NCBI RefSeq assembly: GCF_001766835.1
Contig: NZ_LKEU01000037.1
Coordinates: forward strand, 124,001-188,000
Length of the DNA: 64,000 nucleotides
DNA from: Acetobacterium wieringae
GTDB taxonomy: Bacteria; Bacillota; Clostridia; Eubacteriales; Eubacteriaceae
Reading direction: 5' to 3'
Shown: positions 44,630 through 54,492 of the stretch, piece by piece
Position numbering within the stretch: position 1 is the first letter of the stretch
Layout of the letters: every line of letters starts with the position of its first letter
Position numbers and translations under genes: made by a program
Notes under the pieces: model-generated
What the model saw: the letters and a program-made list of their open reading frames with translations, nothing else
Databases searched by the model: none
What the model was told of the DNA's origin: nothing

Positions 44630-45643
44630 ATGGCAAAACCTAAAAAATTCAACCTGCGGCTGATGGTGCAAGTCTTTTTCTTTGCGCTGATCGCCCTGAT
44701 TTCGGTCAATAAAACCCTGGCCGCTGTGGGCATCGGGATTCCTTTTTTATCTACGGCATCCCTGCATGCCCTGTGTCCTTTTGGCGGGGTAGAAACCTTT
44801 TTCTCCCTGGTAACAACCGGATTTTTTGTCCCCAAAACCCAGATCTCTTCAGTGATTTTAATGAGTCTGGTATTTCTGCTGGCGCTGCTTTTTGGTCCGG
44901 TTTTCTGTGGCTGGATCTGCCCCTTTGGCGCCTTTCAGGAATGGATCGGCAAAATCGGGAAACGCCTTTTTAAGAAACGCTATAATCAGTTTATCCCCGC
45001 AAAGTTGGACCGGGTGCTGCGCTATTTACGCTATGGCGTACTGGTCTGGGTCCTGACAGTGACCGCCGTCTCCGGGGCCCTGCTGTTTGCCAATCTCGAT
45101 CCCTATCATGCCTTATTCAAATTTTGGACCGGGACGGTGGCCCTGCCGGCCCTGATCCTTTTAGTCGTGATCACCATCGGTGCCTTGTTTCTGGAACGAC
45201 CTTGGTGTAAATATGCCTGTCCCTACGGGGCCCTGCTGGGTCTTTTCAATAAGATCCGAATCTTTAAAATCCGCCGGAAAACCGCTACCTGTGTCAGCTG
45301 TCAGAAATGTAGCCGCAGTTGTCCGATGAATATTGATGTTTGTCGCACTGAGACAGTCACCAGTCTCAGTTGCATCAGCTGTTATGAATGCACCTCGGAC
45401 CGAAATTGTCCTAAAGCTGAAACCCTGGTGGTTCAGGCCACCAAAAAAAGCCCCCAGGTTTCCATTACCGTGGTGGCCATTGTGATGCTGACCGTCTTTA
45501 TCGGCGGAATTTTCGGAACAATAGCCCTGGGCGTCTGGGATTCAAAAACCCAAGAACCAGGATCGGGGGGCAAAAACAACGGCGGCGGACAAAAACAACA
45601 AGTGGAAATGCAAGAAGAAGACCAGGACAAGATTTCGGATTAA
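44630..45643 (+). CDS. Membrane 4Fe-4S polyferredoxin, NapH/NosR-like
   Basis: A 337-residue membrane protein of the 4Fe-4S binding family with NapH, RdxA and NosR-like members. It has about five membrane helices, with CPFGGVETF and CGWICPFGAFQEW near residues 47 and 95 and CKYACPYGALLG at about 195. Two ferredoxin-type clusters follow on the cytosolic side (CVSCQKCSRSCPM and SCYECTSDRNCP). The C-terminus is a helix plus a Gly/Gln/Asp-rich tail. It should move electrons across or along the membrane. It lies near a permease-ferredoxin pair and a Crp regulator. GGAGGTATCATC precedes the ATG. Confidence 0.87.
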   Translation: MAKPKKFNLRLMVQVFFFALIALISVNKTLAAVGIGIPFLSTASLHALCPFGGVETFFSLVTTGFFVPKTQISSVILMSLVFLLALLFGPVFCGWICPFGAFQEWIGKIGKRLFKKRYNQFIPAKLDRVLRYLRYGVLVWVLTVTAVSGALLFANLDPYHALFKFWTGTVALPALILLVVITIGALFLERPWCKYACPYGALLGLFNKIRIFKIRRKTATCVSCQKCSRSCPMNIDVCRTETVTSLSCISCYECTSDRNCPKAETLVVQATKKSPQVSITVVAIVMLTVFIGGIFGTIALGVWDSKTQEPGSGGKNNGGGQKQQVEMQEEDQDKISD

Positions 45644-46033
45644 CTTGAAACGATCGATTTTCTACCCGCTGATTTAACAACTGTCACAAGACGGATTAGC
45701 TTAAATATAAATTGTTTATAAGCGTATACGAATTTTATACAAACGTTTACAGCTTGTCTATTTACTTCCTGATAAATGGTGATATAATGAGTCTATATCA
45801 AAGATCAACTCAATCATTTTCAGTAACAGGTGTTACGAATCATTTGTGTCAATCACTTGAAAAAATTACGACACTGGCAATAAGATCAATGTACCGACCC
45901 GAGGTTGAAGGTGAAAATTTGACCATGATGAAATAAGTTGATTAAACGGCCGGGAAAACAATCTGCAACGAGTCAGATCTTCCAACTATTAAAAAGCGAA
46001 ATCTTTTTTATAGAAGGATATCCCCTAATAAGT
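45644..46033. other. Intergenic region after the polyferredoxin gene
   Basis: AT-rich sequence with a few inverted repeats. A short open frame (45712-45936) lacks a ribosome-binding site. The right part continues into a palindrome and hairpin, listed separately. Confidence 0.4.
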
Positions 46034-46048
46034 GTGTAATATTTACAC
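46034..46048. promoter_or_regulatory. Palindrome GTGTAA-TAT-TTACAC, possible Crp/Fnr site
   Basis: A perfect inverted repeat with 6-bp arms, near the 3' end of the Crp-family gene. An extended -10-like TGATAAAAT lies 33 bp downstream (46073-46080), which fits class II activation. Confidence 0.45.
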
Positions 46049-46085
46049 TGAAAAGTGAAAAAGAAGGTTTTTGATAAAATCAAAA

Positions 46086-46171
46086 GAAGGAGTCCAAACG
46101 GATGACGACTGAGATTGTGAGCTAAGCCGGTTTTGCAGGTGAAATGGCAGAATCGGCTTAAGCTCTTTTTT
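46086..46171 (+). ncRNA. Candidate small transcript with 7-codon ORF and terminator hairpin
   Basis: GAAGGAG (46086-46092) precedes ATG at 46102, which opens a 7-codon frame MTTEIVS ending at 46125. The stop codon lies inside the left arm of a hairpin (GAGCTAAGCCG / CGGCTTAAGCTC, with an inner TTTTGC/GCAGAA stem) followed by six T. No plus-strand gene follows. Could be a leader-like or regulatory RNA; expression is not shown. Confidence 0.4.
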
Positions 46172-46198
46172 GGGTTGGCAACAGATCCGCTTGTGGCC

Positions 46199-46879
46199 TT
46201 AAGACGATTCATTTAAGTTATTTATGTTTCTGATGGTAATAGTTTTAGCATCGAAATCGATCAAGCCATCCTGCCGCATTTTATTGAGTTCCCGACTCAG
46301 GGAGGACCGTTGAATGCCAAACCGCTGGGCCAGCTCTTTTTTTGATGACGGCAATCGAACGATCTGACTTTTCTGAATCCGGGACTCATACCGTAAAAAA
46401 TCGATGATGCACTGGCGGATTGTTTTCATCGAGATGGCATTGATCTTATCGGAAAGTATCAGGGTCTTATCTGAGATGACTTTCATCAGGCCAATCATAA
46501 AGGTGCGGTTCATCTGGCACAGTTCGAGAATCAGCTCCTGATGAAGATGGAGGATCACCGCTAGTGACTGAGCCAAGACGATCATCGGATAAGTATTGCG
46601 GCTGGAAAAAATCAGATTGGCTCCCAGCACGTCGCCATCCTGAAAAATGCTGATGGTCAGCACATTCCCCTCGCTGTCGAGATTCTGCACGGCGACCCGG
46701 CCGCTGAGAATCAGATCCATGGTGCGGCAACATTCGTTCTGAAAATGGATCACCTGATCTTTTTGATATTCCCGTTTCTCATAGTAGTGGGCTCTAAAAA
46801 CCTGGTTCAGGGCTTGATTTGAAAAATCCGCAAAAAGGCTATGACTGGATAAGACTGCCATAAAATCCTGATGATTCAT
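46199..46879 (-). CDS. Crp/Fnr-family transcriptional regulator
   Basis: A 226-residue regulator with an N-terminal cyclic nucleotide-binding-type domain (about residues 15-130) and a C-terminal winged HTH (LPSSKKELAQRFGIQRSSLSRELNKM). The ATG at 46877-46879 follows TTGGAGGTTATTTT. Single Cys residues exist but no Fnr-type N-terminal CxxCxxC cluster is seen, so oxygen sensing by Fe-S is not supported. It is divergent from the permease genes at 46995, with a palindrome over their promoter. It likely controls them. Confidence 0.85.
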   Translation of the reverse strand: MNHQDFMAVLSSHSLFADFSNQALNQVFRAHYYEKREYQKDQVIHFQNECCRTMDLILSGRVAVQNLDSEGNVLTISIFQDGDVLGANLIFSSRNTYPMIVLAQSLAVILHLHQELILELCQMNRTFMIGLMKVISDKTLILSDKINAISMKTIRQCIIDFLRYESRIQKSQIVRLPSSKKELAQRFGIQRSSLSRELNKMRQDGLIDFDAKTITIRNINNLNESS

Positions 46880-46919
46880 AAAATAACCTCCAAAGTGTGA
46901 CCGTGGTAACATTTTATTT

Positions 46920-46938
46920 TACTGATTTACAGTATACT
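46920..46938 (+). promoter_or_regulatory. Palindrome TACTG-N5-CAGTA over the permease promoter
   Basis: TACTG (46920-46924) and CAGTA (46930-46934) overlap the -10 candidate TATACT (46933-46938). The location fits repression by the divergent Crp/Fnr-family protein. Confidence 0.55.
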
Positions 46939-46994
46939 ATAGAAAATTTGAATTTTGAAGCAGAAATTCGGATCATCAACTTGGAGGTTAAAAC

Positions 46995-47477
46995 ATGGAT
47001 GTTTTTACACTGATTTTCTGGGTGATTACCCTGGTATGGCTGGGGTTTTCGCTGAAAAAAGACAAGGGCAAAACCCTGCAGGCCATTAAAATGTCCGGAG
47101 GGCTGATGAAAGGGATCGCCGGCGATATTCTCGGCATCTTGCTGCTGATTGGTCTGATCCTTACCTTTGTGCCACCGGAGACGATTAAAGCCACCATCGG
47201 CCAGGCCAATGAGGTTGTTTCCACGGTGCTGTTTGCGCTGCTGGGTAGCATCACCCTGATTCCCGCCTTTGTCGCCTTTCCGCTGGTGGCCTCGCTGGTG
47301 GATGCCGGTGCCAGCATCGTTCCGATTGTCGCTTTTCTGACCACGCTGACGATGGTGGGGGTGGTAACCTTTCCCCTGGAAAAAAGAGAGTTCGGACTGA
47401 AATTCACGCTGATCCGCAACTCGCTGAGCTTTGCTTTTGCCCTGGTAATTGCCCTGGCGATGGGGGTAATCCTATGA
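46995..47477 (+). CDS. Permease, N-terminal half (ArsP/YraQ-type, DUF318)
   Basis: A 160-residue protein with about four membrane helices. It resembles one half of the ArsP_2/YraQ permease family, including ALLGSITLIPAFVAFPLVASLVDAGAS, similar to the family repeat GxxxxPxxxxP. Full-length permeases have about 8-10 helices in one chain, and here the other half is the next gene. The two overlap by 4 bp. GGAGGTTAAAAC precedes the ATG. Substrate unknown; arsenic, sulfur or organic compounds are possible for the family. Confidence 0.8.
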   Translation: MDVFTLIFWVITLVWLGFSLKKDKGKTLQAIKMSGGLMKGIAGDILGILLLIGLILTFVPPETIKATIGQANEVVSTVLFALLGSITLIPAFVAFPLVASLVDAGASIVPIVAFLTTLTMVGVVTFPLEKREFGLKFTLIRNSLSFAFALVIALAMGVIL

Positions 47478-48202
47478 CCTTTTTGAAAAGCCAACTCAAA
47501 AACAACCGCTTTCTGATCATTGTACTCCTGGCATATGTAGCCGTTGGCATTTTCGCCCCGGACAAATTTCTGCCGTCGCTGGGCAACACCTGGTATTATG
47601 TCAAGGAAATGCTGCTGATCATGCCGGTAATCCTGCTGTTAACCTCATTGATATCCGCCTGGGTACCCAAAGAAACCATCGAAAATGCCTTTGGCCAGAA
47701 CTCGGGGATCAAAGGTTCACTGTTTGCTTTTTTACTGGGCAGTTTTTCAGCCGGCCCCATTTACGCCGCCTTTCCGGTTTGTAAAATGCTCTTGAGCAAG
47801 GGCGCCAGTATTGCCAACATCGTCATCATCCTGTCCACCTGGGCGGTGATCAAAATTCCGATGCTGATCACCGAAAGCAAATTTCTCGGTCCCGAATTCA
47901 TGGTCGTCCGGTGGATTCTGACCACCCTGGCGATTTTTCTGATGGGCTATCTTACCTCGCGGTTTGTCAAACCGGAGGATTTACCCGCCGATGATGAAGC
48001 CGCCGCTACAGATGGTCCCCTCGCTCTGAATGCAGACTATTGTGTGGGCTGTGGCCTGTGCGCCAAAATCGCCCCCAACCATTTTAAGATGGTCGGTAAA
48101 AAAGCGTCGATCATCAGCCAGACTCTGTCGCCCGGGGACGGCTTGACCATCACGGATGCCGTGGCCAAATGTCCCGCCCGGATTATCCGGTTTTATAACT
48201 GA
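47474..48202 (+). CDS. Permease, C-terminal half, fused to a 4Fe-4S ferredoxin domain
   Basis: A 242-residue protein. Residues about 1-165 have five membrane helices with LLGSFSAGPIYAAFPVCKMLLSKGAS, mirroring the repeat of the first half. After an acidic linker, residues 180-242 form a ferredoxin-like domain with CVGCGLCAKIAP and a later Cys in AKCPARII, enough for one 4Fe-4S cluster. A transporter half carrying a ferredoxin domain suggests redox-coupled transport or sensing. Co-transcribed with the first half and probably controlled by the divergent Crp-type protein. Confidence 0.82.
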   Translation: MTFLKSQLKNNRFLIIVLLAYVAVGIFAPDKFLPSLGNTWYYVKEMLLIMPVILLLTSLISAWVPKETIENAFGQNSGIKGSLFAFLLGSFSAGPIYAAFPVCKMLLSKGASIANIVIILSTWAVIKIPMLITESKFLGPEFMVVRWILTTLAIFLMGYLTSRFVKPEDLPADDEAAATDGPLALNADYCVGCGLCAKIAPNHFKMVGKKASIISQTLSPGDGLTITDAVAKCPARIIRFYN

Positions 48203-48203
48203 A

Positions 48204-48243
48204 AAAATCTCCCTGACACCGTTACGTGTCAGGGAGATTTTTT
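48204..48243 (+). terminator. Terminator after the permease pair
   Basis: AAATCTCCCTGACAC / GTGTCAGGGAGATTT hairpin followed by a T run. Confidence 0.9.
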
Positions 48244-48342
48244 GCTTTTTTCAGCTGAAATCAACAGCATCTGTTAGCGCTATGAATGACGCTTTTCTTT
48301 GTTTATTTCGACATTTTTTCTGTTTTCGCTACCCTTGACAAC

Positions 48343-48753
48343 TTAGGCCGTTTTAAGCAATCCTTTTTCGCCACACAGCCGGGTCAACTCTTCCCCGATG
48401 ATCCGGGTCATCTGATTGAGATCAATGTTTTCACCATTTAGCACGTCATACCAGCCACCGGTCACGGCATCACCAACCGTTTCTTTAAGGATGCCGCCGA
48501 CACCATTGTAGATTTTGGTGATCGTCACGGTGGTTCCGCTTAAAGCCACCTGAATCACATACTTATCCACCGGTGGAAACTGAATGCAATGCATGATCCC
48601 TTTTCCGGTTAATTGAGGTTCCCCGCAGGGATAAGTTCCTGTTTTCATGATCTCATGCAGTTCTTCATAACTCAGTTTTTGATTGAGTTTGACCTTATCA
48701 TAGCTTTTAATCATATCCTTTGAACCCTGTTTAAACTTGTCAAAAAATCCCAT
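48343..48753 (-). CDS. Hypothetical protein, 136 aa
   Basis: A soluble 136-residue protein with a helical, basic N-terminus (MGFFDKFKQGSKDMIKS) and a beta-rich middle. CGEPQLTGKGIMHCIQF and GNGVGGI-like segments are present, and two Cys residues lie near 43 and 55. I do not recognise the family. AGCAAGGAGTTC precedes the ATG. It is convergent with the permease pair and flanked by a terminator. Confidence 0.6.
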   Translation of the reverse strand: MGFFDKFKQGSKDMIKSYDKVKLNQKLSYEELHEIMKTGTYPCGEPQLTGKGIMHCIQFPPVDKYVIQVALSGTTVTITKIYNGVGGILKETVGDAVTGGWYDVLNGENIDLNQMTRIIGEELTRLCGEKGLLKTA

Positions 48754-49017
48754 TATTGAACTCCTTGCTAATTGAAATGGTTAGACGTATCTTATAAATA
48801 CGTTTCTATTCAAATTTTAACCCTTTCATCGGCCATCCACAATCGCAGTTCACACCGAAAATCAGCCATTCACGAAGTCCTGTCGGGGAAAATCGCAGCC
48901 ATGCATAATTCTTATTTTTTGTCGAATGCGATAATGATATATTCCCGGCTGTTCGGGTATTAAGTTTATATAGATGACCGCCAAAAGCTTTCACACTGTG
49001 GAAGGGAGGTGAAATTC

Positions 49018-49938
49018 ATGAAAGATTCAGAATTTTGTCCAAAGTGCGGAGCAACGCTGGAACCTGGCGAACCATTCTGCGGGAACTGCGGTTTTAATAC
49101 CGAATCAACGGAGCCGAACATGCTGGTTCCTCAAGATCCTATTCAACCGGCTCAGATTGTTTCAGCCCCACTGTCCGGGCCGCCGAAACCATCATCGAGC
49201 GGATCACAGAAGACGGTGATTATCATTCTGTCCGTGCTGCTGGGGGTGATTGTCTTAATCGGCGGCGCCTCATTTTTATGGTTTGCGCTCAAGGATAGCG
49301 TCAATCCGCCCAACACCAGTCAGGGATTAACCGGAGAAAAAAAGACCACCATCGATCTGCCTACCTATTCCTTAAACGAAGGCAGTTATACCTCATCGCA
49401 GCAGGTCACGATTAACAAACCCGCTGGTGAGGATATTGTTGTCTACTTTACCATTGACGGAACCGATCCCACTGACAAATCCAGTCGTTATGACAGCGCC
49501 ATTGTGCTCAATGCGACCACCACCCTGAAGAGTATTGCCATTGACAAGTATGGCAATCAAAGTGGTATTAAAACTGGTACCTACACCATCACCATTCCGC
49601 AACAGGCCACGACCCAGCCAAACACCACCACACCACCGGCAACCGTCGATCCGGCTATATCCGAATGGCAGCAATTTGAAGACAACATCAGCGGCACCTG
49701 GAAATGGACCGATGGTAGTGGCTTTACTCTTTATTACCAGTTCAGCAATGGCATGCTCCTGGTAACTGACGGCGGCAGCGACTATTATTATGATTACTAT
49801 TCATCAACGGTTACAACCGGCACCAACGGCACCATCGGTACCATCTATACCGGCGGCGACCTGATTTACATTGACTGTAACCCATTGGGTGACAATGCCA
49901 TCTATATCAATGGTTATCTCTGTAGCTATGTCCCCTGA
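49018..49938 (+). CDS. Zinc-ribbon membrane-anchored protein with chitobiase-like C-terminal domain
   Basis: A 306-residue protein. The ATG at 49018 has GGGAGG 8 bp upstream; a GTG nine bases earlier is too close to that site. The N-terminus has a zinc ribbon (FCPKCG and FCGNCG, residues 6-26). A proline-rich linker, one membrane helix (about residues 67-88) and an external domain with YTSSQQVTI, TIDGTDPT and TTLKSIAIDK follow, resembling the chitobiase/beta-hexosaminidase C-terminal fold. A Thr/Pro linker leads to a C-terminal Tyr- and Thr-rich domain. Such proteins are common in Clostridia, with unknown function; the zinc ribbon may sense the cytosol. Confidence 0.78.
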   Translation: MKDSEFCPKCGATLEPGEPFCGNCGFNTESTEPNMLVPQDPIQPAQIVSAPLSGPPKPSSSGSQKTVIIILSVLLGVIVLIGGASFLWFALKDSVNPPNTSQGLTGEKKTTIDLPTYSLNEGSYTSSQQVTINKPAGEDIVVYFTIDGTDPTDKSSRYDSAIVLNATTTLKSIAIDKYGNQSGIKTGTYTITIPQQATTQPNTTTPPATVDPAISEWQQFEDNISGTWKWTDGSGFTLYYQFSNGMLLVTDGGSDYYYDYYSSTVTTGTNGTIGTIYTGGDLIYIDCNPLGDNAIYINGYLCSYVP

Positions 49939-49989
49939 ACAAAAATTGTTGCGAGCACCGGAAGGGAGTTAAAATTATGACAATCGGAA

Positions 49990-50046
49990 AACAAAACTGA
50001 GGCTGAGGCTGCATCAGGATGCAGAATCAGCCTCAGTTTTGTTTTG
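49990..50046 (+). terminator. Strong bidirectional-type hairpin after the zinc-ribbon gene
   Basis: AAAACAAAACTGAGGCTGA / TCAGCCTCAGTTTTGTTTT with an inner CTGCATC-AG-GATGCAG stem. It is an excellent terminator on the plus strand. Confidence 0.9.
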
Positions 50047-50087
50047 ATAACCGCCGTTGTCGCATTGCTAGAATACCGGCTTCCCGC

Positions 50088-50116
50088 TTGACGTCATCAA
50101 ATTGTTTGGCTATAAT
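50088..50116 (+). promoter_or_regulatory. Sigma-A promoter of the S33 hydrolase gene
   Basis: TTGACG, 17 bp, TATAAT (50111-50116). It supports a start well downstream, at 50248, with a leader of about 125 nt. Confidence 0.75.
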
Positions 50117-50247
50117 CGAAATAGCCTGTCTTTCAAAAGGCGCAAGGTGCAAGGCAACCAAAACGATATCGGCGCTTGCAAAACTGGATGCAAAAAACAC
50201 ACGGCACATTTACAGCCACTAAAGCGATTAGGAAGGAGGAACAAGGA

Positions 50248-51294
50248 TTGGCGTTATTTTTTATTCTGCTGCTGGCTTTTGTCAGTCTTGTCAGCACCCT
50301 GCTAATGGTTTTTGGTTCCGGTAAAATGATTCCTTTCACCGATGCCAGTGGTCGAGTACTGCCTGGCAGTTTATCGGAAAAATCCTGGGTACCCATCAAC
50401 GGCATTGAAATGGGGATGATCATCAAATCCCGGGACTTACGAAAACCGGTGCTACTGTTTGTTCACGGCGGTCCGGGGATGCCGGAGTATTGGCTGAATC
50501 ACACCTATCCCGCCCGGCTGGAAGAATTGTTTACGGTAGTGTGGTGGGATCAGCGGGGCGCCGGTCTGTCCTTCAACACTCAGATTCCCCCAGCCACGAT
50601 GACCACCGAGCAACTGGTAGCAGATACCCTTTCGGTAACCCACTATCTGCGCCAGCGCTTTCGTCAGGATAAAATCTATCTGATGGCCCATTCCTTTGGC
50701 AGCTATATCGGGATTCAGGCGGCGGCTCGAGCCCCACAGCTCTACCATGCCTATATCGGGGTGGCCCAGTCGGTCAATCTGGCCTTGTCGGAAGAACTGG
50801 CTTATGAATGGCTGCTGGACTTTTATGTAGATGACCAAAAAACACTGGCCCAACTGAAAAAAGCCCCCTATGGCACTGCCGCATACGAAAAGCTGCGGGA
50901 TCGGGTCATGCACGAAGCGGGCATCGGCACCACCCACACGATGTATTCGGTGATCTCCGGCATTTTTCTGGCAGTGATGAAACACCAGGAATATATGATA
51001 AAAGAAAAGTTACATATCTGGCAGGGCAAAGCTTTTAGTCAACAATCAATCGTCAATGAAGAATTCCGGCAAGCCAACCTCAGCGACATCGTCACCCGGC
51101 TGGACATCCCGGTGCTGTTTTTTTCCGGCGCCTACGATTATACCGTCAACCGATTTCTGTCTGAGGTCTATCTGGAAGAATTGCAGGCCCCGGAAAAGCA
51201 TTTCTATCTTTTTGAAGACTCGGCCCACAGCCCTATTTTTGAGGAACCGGAAGCGGTACTGGCCATTCTAAATGAATTAATCTGCCAACGATAA
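50248..51294 (+). CDS. Membrane-anchored alpha/beta hydrolase, proline iminopeptidase (S33)-like
   Basis: A 348-residue hydrolase with an N-terminal membrane anchor (LALFFILLLAFVSLVSTLLMV). The TTG at 50248 is chosen because AAGGAGG lies 8 bp upstream; the ATG at 50176 has no site and lies closer to the promoter. The HGGPGMPEYW motif and WWDQRGAG are typical of the S33 family. The nucleophile is in AHSFGSYIG, and the acid and His lie in SGAYDYT and EDSAHSP. It may act on peptides with N-terminal Pro or on esters outside the cell. It is convergent with the chemoreceptor gene. Confidence 0.8.
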   Translation: MALFFILLLAFVSLVSTLLMVFGSGKMIPFTDASGRVLPGSLSEKSWVPINGIEMGMIIKSRDLRKPVLLFVHGGPGMPEYWLNHTYPARLEELFTVVWWDQRGAGLSFNTQIPPATMTTEQLVADTLSVTHYLRQRFRQDKIYLMAHSFGSYIGIQAAARAPQLYHAYIGVAQSVNLALSEELAYEWLLDFYVDDQKTLAQLKKAPYGTAAYEKLRDRVMHEAGIGTTHTMYSVISGIFLAVMKHQEYMIKEKLHIWQGKAFSQQSIVNEEFRQANLSDIVTRLDIPVLFFSGAYDYTVNRFLSEVYLEELQAPEKHFYLFEDSAHSPIFEEPEAVLAILNELICQR

Positions 51295-51334
51295 AAGCAA
51301 CCTGGATGCAATTGCACCGAGGTTGCTTTGTTTT
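51293..51334 (+). terminator. Terminator after the S33 hydrolase gene
   Basis: AAAGCAACCT / AGGTTGCTTT stem with an inner TGCAATTGCA palindrome, followed by a T-rich tail. It lies between convergent genes. Confidence 0.85.
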
Positions 51335-51342
51335 TGCTTATA

Positions 51343-54300
51343 TTAATACTTATCCATCTCTGCCTCATTCAGGAAGATGTCAATCTGTGGTGTTTCAAAA
51401 CTTACCGGCTTTGATTCCGGTTGCATTGGATTTCTTATACTGCTTTCCGAGCGCTTCCCTTTGAGACGGAAAGCACCGACCATCTGCTTAAGGATTTCGG
51501 CCTGACCCGAGAGTTCCTCACTGGCAGCAGCACTTTGTTCGGCAGTGGCAGAGTTGGTCTGAACAACCTGGGAAACCTGTTCAATCCCCTGATTGATCTG
51601 GGCAATTTCTGAGGCCTGATCATTGGAGGCCCGGGCAATATCACCCACCAGACCCGTTACCTTCTCAATTTGATTGAGGATTTCTTTTAAGCTGTCGGCG
51701 GTTTGTCCGGCTATTTTTGAACCAGCTTCTGTTTTGGTGATAGACCCCTCAATCAAAGCAGTGGTTTCCTTGGCGGCTTCGGCACTCCGTGCTGCCAGGG
51801 TTCGTACTTCTTCAGCAACCACTGCAAAGCCCTTGCCATGTTGTCCCGCCCGGGCCGCTTCAACGGCGGCATTCAGCGCCAGGATATTAGTCTGGAAGGC
51901 AATGTCATCAATCACCTTGATGATTTTTGAAATATTACTGGACGCCTCATTGATTTCCACCATTGCCGCAACCATTTCAGCCATTTGGGTGTTGCCCACC
52001 TCGGCATTGGTTTTCACCTCCGTGGCCAGTTCATTGGCATTGTTGGCATTTTGGGCATTGCGCTTGGTTTCGCTGGCGACTTCCTCAATCGATGCGGTCA
52101 GTTCCTGAATCGAACTGGCCTGTTCGGTGGTTCCTTGAGAGAGAGCCTGTCCGCCATCAGAAATTTGAATGGCCCCAGCTTCCACCTGACCCGCTGCCTC
52201 ATTAATATCGGACATGGTCTGACTCAACGTTGTGGTGATTCCATTAAGGGCTGATTTAATGGCCTGGAAGTCGCCCAGATAGTCGTCGGTAATTTCCAGA
52301 TCCAGATTGCCCGAACCGACTTCTTTTAAGGTATATGCAATTTCATCCACATAGCGTTTCAGGAATGCGACGGTCTGATTCATATCCTCTTTGATCCGGG
52401 TATAATCACCGTTGTAATTCCCCACCATTCCGGTGTTAAGATTCCCCTGGGCCAGTTCTTTAAGGGTTGCCGAAGCTTCCTGTACTGGTGCGACCACAGC
52501 GTCCAGAGTCGCATTGACACCGTCCACAATTTTAGCAAAGTCACCCTGATGACGACTGGCATCAGCCCGGGTATCGAGTTGGCCTTCAATCCCGGCCTGG
52601 GCCAGCATCGTGGCATCGGCAATCAGATTGTCAACCGAATCTTTAACCTCGGATAAACTGTTGCGAATTTCAGCAAACTGTGCACTGACATCCGAAGTAT
52701 ACTCATCAGCCTGACCGATTTCCAGATCAAAAGCCAGATTGCCCTGAGACAGGCAGGTCAGATTGTTTGCCAGTCTGGCAACCTCGTTGCTGGTATAATT
52801 GCTGACCCGGATCATCGGGGTCAGATCAGTTATGATTTCCACAAAACCAACATTTTCGCCCTGGGCATTTTTAAGATACGCAGTATCCTGCTTATTATTC
52901 TTACCGCACCATTCAAAATAGGTTTCCCCAATACCCTGATCAACCAGACGACGGATACCGCAGCCTTCTGTCTGACAAATATTGGCCCCGGCATGGTGGC
53001 AGTCCATCCCCACGGCTGCTTTCCGATCGGTAATAACATTGCCCTCAACCATCAGCGTTTCAAACGCCTTGTTCATAAAGGCCCATTTCATGTCATTATC
53101 AGTGACATGCAGGGGAAATGGCACCGAGTCAATGATGGCCTCATACCAGACCATCTTATCGACCACCGTATCCATGGTGCCATTAACCCCCTCGATAATT
53201 TCTTTAAAGCCGCCGTTAAAGGCATCAACATTCCCGCGGGTCTGCCATTGCCCCTGGATCGCCGATAAAGCCAGCATCGTGGTTTCATTGATCAGATCCC
53301 GGATCGTCTCGATCGTACGTTTCAGGGCCGGTGAGATTTCATCATCGGGATCATCCACCGCAACATTGGCTGAAACATCACCATTGGAAATCTGGTTCAT
53401 CGTGGCGATGACGACATTCTGAAGATCATCGGCCAGCTGGTTCATCGAGGCGGTCATTTCACCGACCTCATCGTGGGAGGCTATTTCCAGCCGGGTACTG
53501 AGATGTCCCCGGGTCATTTCCCGGATCATCTCGTTGAGATCAATAATCGGTTTTGAGATCCTCCGGGCCAGGACAAAGGTGACGACAGCACCGACCAGTA
53601 AAATAATCAGCGAAGCAATCAGAATGACGTTTCTCAGATTATTAAGGGGTGCCAGCACATCGTCTTCAAATTTTGTGACAATCAGGGCCCAGTCGGTTCC
53701 GGGGATAGGGGCCGTGTAGGCCAGTTTGGCATCGCCCTGAAAATCGTAGGTAATGCTGCCGGGTTGACCGACCCCCAATTCCTGAATCGCCAGCCCCAAT
53801 TCTTTATTGGGGCCGTTGGTTTCAATCTCATCAAAAACGTTGGTCTGATCCAGTAGCAGTTGTTCGTTGGGATGGGCCATCATATCGCCTTGTGCGTTAA
53901 TGATCATCCCGTACTTGCGTTCACCATCGCCCATGGCATTGGTGATCTCCAGCATAAAGCCGGGATCTCTTCGCCCCACCAGAATACCGACGACCTGACC
54001 ATTGTTTTTGATCGGGGCGACCTCAAGAACGACCGGCTGATTGGTAGCCGCACTGATGGTAATATCGGAAATTGCCGTTTTACCGGCAAAACCGTCTTCA
54101 TACCAGGATTGGCCCTCGGTCTTAAATTCCTGACCGCCAAGAATATATCGGGCATTGCGGTTCAGATCGACAACGGCGATATCCTGGTAGCCTAAACGCT
54201 CCACATCAACGGAAATGGTGGTAACCTGAGTATTCCAGTCCATCGTCGCAGTCCGGGACCGGAGGGCTACTTCTTCCAGCCTCCCCAGATTGGCGTCGAT

Positions 54301-54492
54301 GACAGAACCAAGATAATCGGCACCCTGGTTGACGAAGGCCTCCTCCTGGGTACTGGCTTCATTGGAGAGGGCCGTGGACCCAAAATTAATGGCAATCAAC
54401 CCCAGGGTTATTAAGGTTGCTGCCAGAATCAGGGTCGTGAAAGCCATTAATTTGGTCGATAAATGGATTTTTCTGGTTTGTGTTTCTTTCAT
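51343..54492 (-). CDS. Large methyl-accepting chemotaxis protein, paralogue of the receptor at 26.7-29.8 kb
   Basis: A 1049-residue chemoreceptor. The ATG at 54490-54492 follows AAAGGAGTATGATC and begins just before the first membrane helix (about residues 14-36). A dCache-type extracellular domain (about 40-275), a second helix, HAMP domains, a Cys-containing PAS-like module ([10 protein letters not shown] then EGCGIRRL, near residues 490-512), further HAMP-like repeats and the signalling domain follow. The Cys pattern C-x7-C-x4-C is identical in spacing to the other receptor, but the outer sensor differs, so it should detect another ligand. A C-terminal tail of about 30 residues extends past the signalling domain. 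Confidence 0.88.
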   Translation of the reverse strand: MKETQTRKIHLSTKLMAFTTLILAATLITLGLIAINFGSTALSNEASTQEEAFVNQGADYLGSVIDANLGRLEEVALRSRTATMDWNTQVTTISVDVERLGYQDIAVVDLNRNARYILGGQEFKTEGQSWYEDGFAGKTAISDITISAATNQPVVLEVAPIKNNGQVVGILVGRRDPGFMLEITNAMGDGERKYGMIINAQGDMMAHPNEQLLLDQTNVFDEIETNGPNKELGLAIQELGVGQPGSITYDFQGDAKLAYTAPIPGTDWALIVTKFEDDVLAPLNNLRNVILIASLIILLVGAVVTFVLARRISKPIIDLNEMIREMTRGHLSTRLEIASHDEVGEMTASMNQLADDLQNVVIATMNQISNGDVSANVAVDDPDDEISPALKRTIETIRDLINETTMLALSAIQGQWQTRGNVDAFNGGFKEIIEGVNGTMDTVVDKMVWYEAIIDSVPFPLHVTDNDMKWAFMNKAFETLMVEGNVITDRKAAVGMDCHHAGANICQTEGCGIRRLVDQGIGETYFEWCGKNNKQDTAYLKNAQGENVGFVEIITDLTPMIRVSNYTSNEVARLANNLTCLSQGNLAFDLEIGQADEYTSDVSAQFAEIRNSLSEVKDSVDNLIADATMLAQAGIEGQLDTRADASRHQGDFAKIVDGVNATLDAVVAPVQEASATLKELAQGNLNTGMVGNYNGDYTRIKEDMNQTVAFLKRYVDEIAYTLKEVGSGNLDLEITDDYLGDFQAIKSALNGITTTLSQTMSDINEAAGQVEAGAIQISDGGQALSQGTTEQASSIQELTASIEEVASETKRNAQNANNANELATEVKTNAEVGNTQMAEMVAAMVEINEASSNISKIIKVIDDIAFQTNILALNAAVEAARAGQHGKGFAVVAEEVRTLAARSAEAAKETTALIEGSITKTEAGSKIAGQTADSLKEILNQIEKVTGLVGDIARASNDQASEIAQINQGIEQVSQVVQTNSATAEQSAAASEELSGQAEILKQMVGAFRLKGKRSESSIRNPMQPESKPVSFETPQIDIFLNEAEMDKY

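Noticed and set aside
45712-45936. 74-residue plus-strand open frame
   Set aside because: No ribosome-binding site before either start; codon use is unlike the neighbours.
46119-46171. Known riboswitch class at the hairpin between the polyferredoxin and Crp genes
   Set aside because: I could not match the loop or flanking sequence to any riboswitch consensus I know, and no gene follows on that strand.
48772-48963. 63-residue plus-strand open frame
   Set aside because: No ribosome-binding site; also open on the opposite strand over the same bases.
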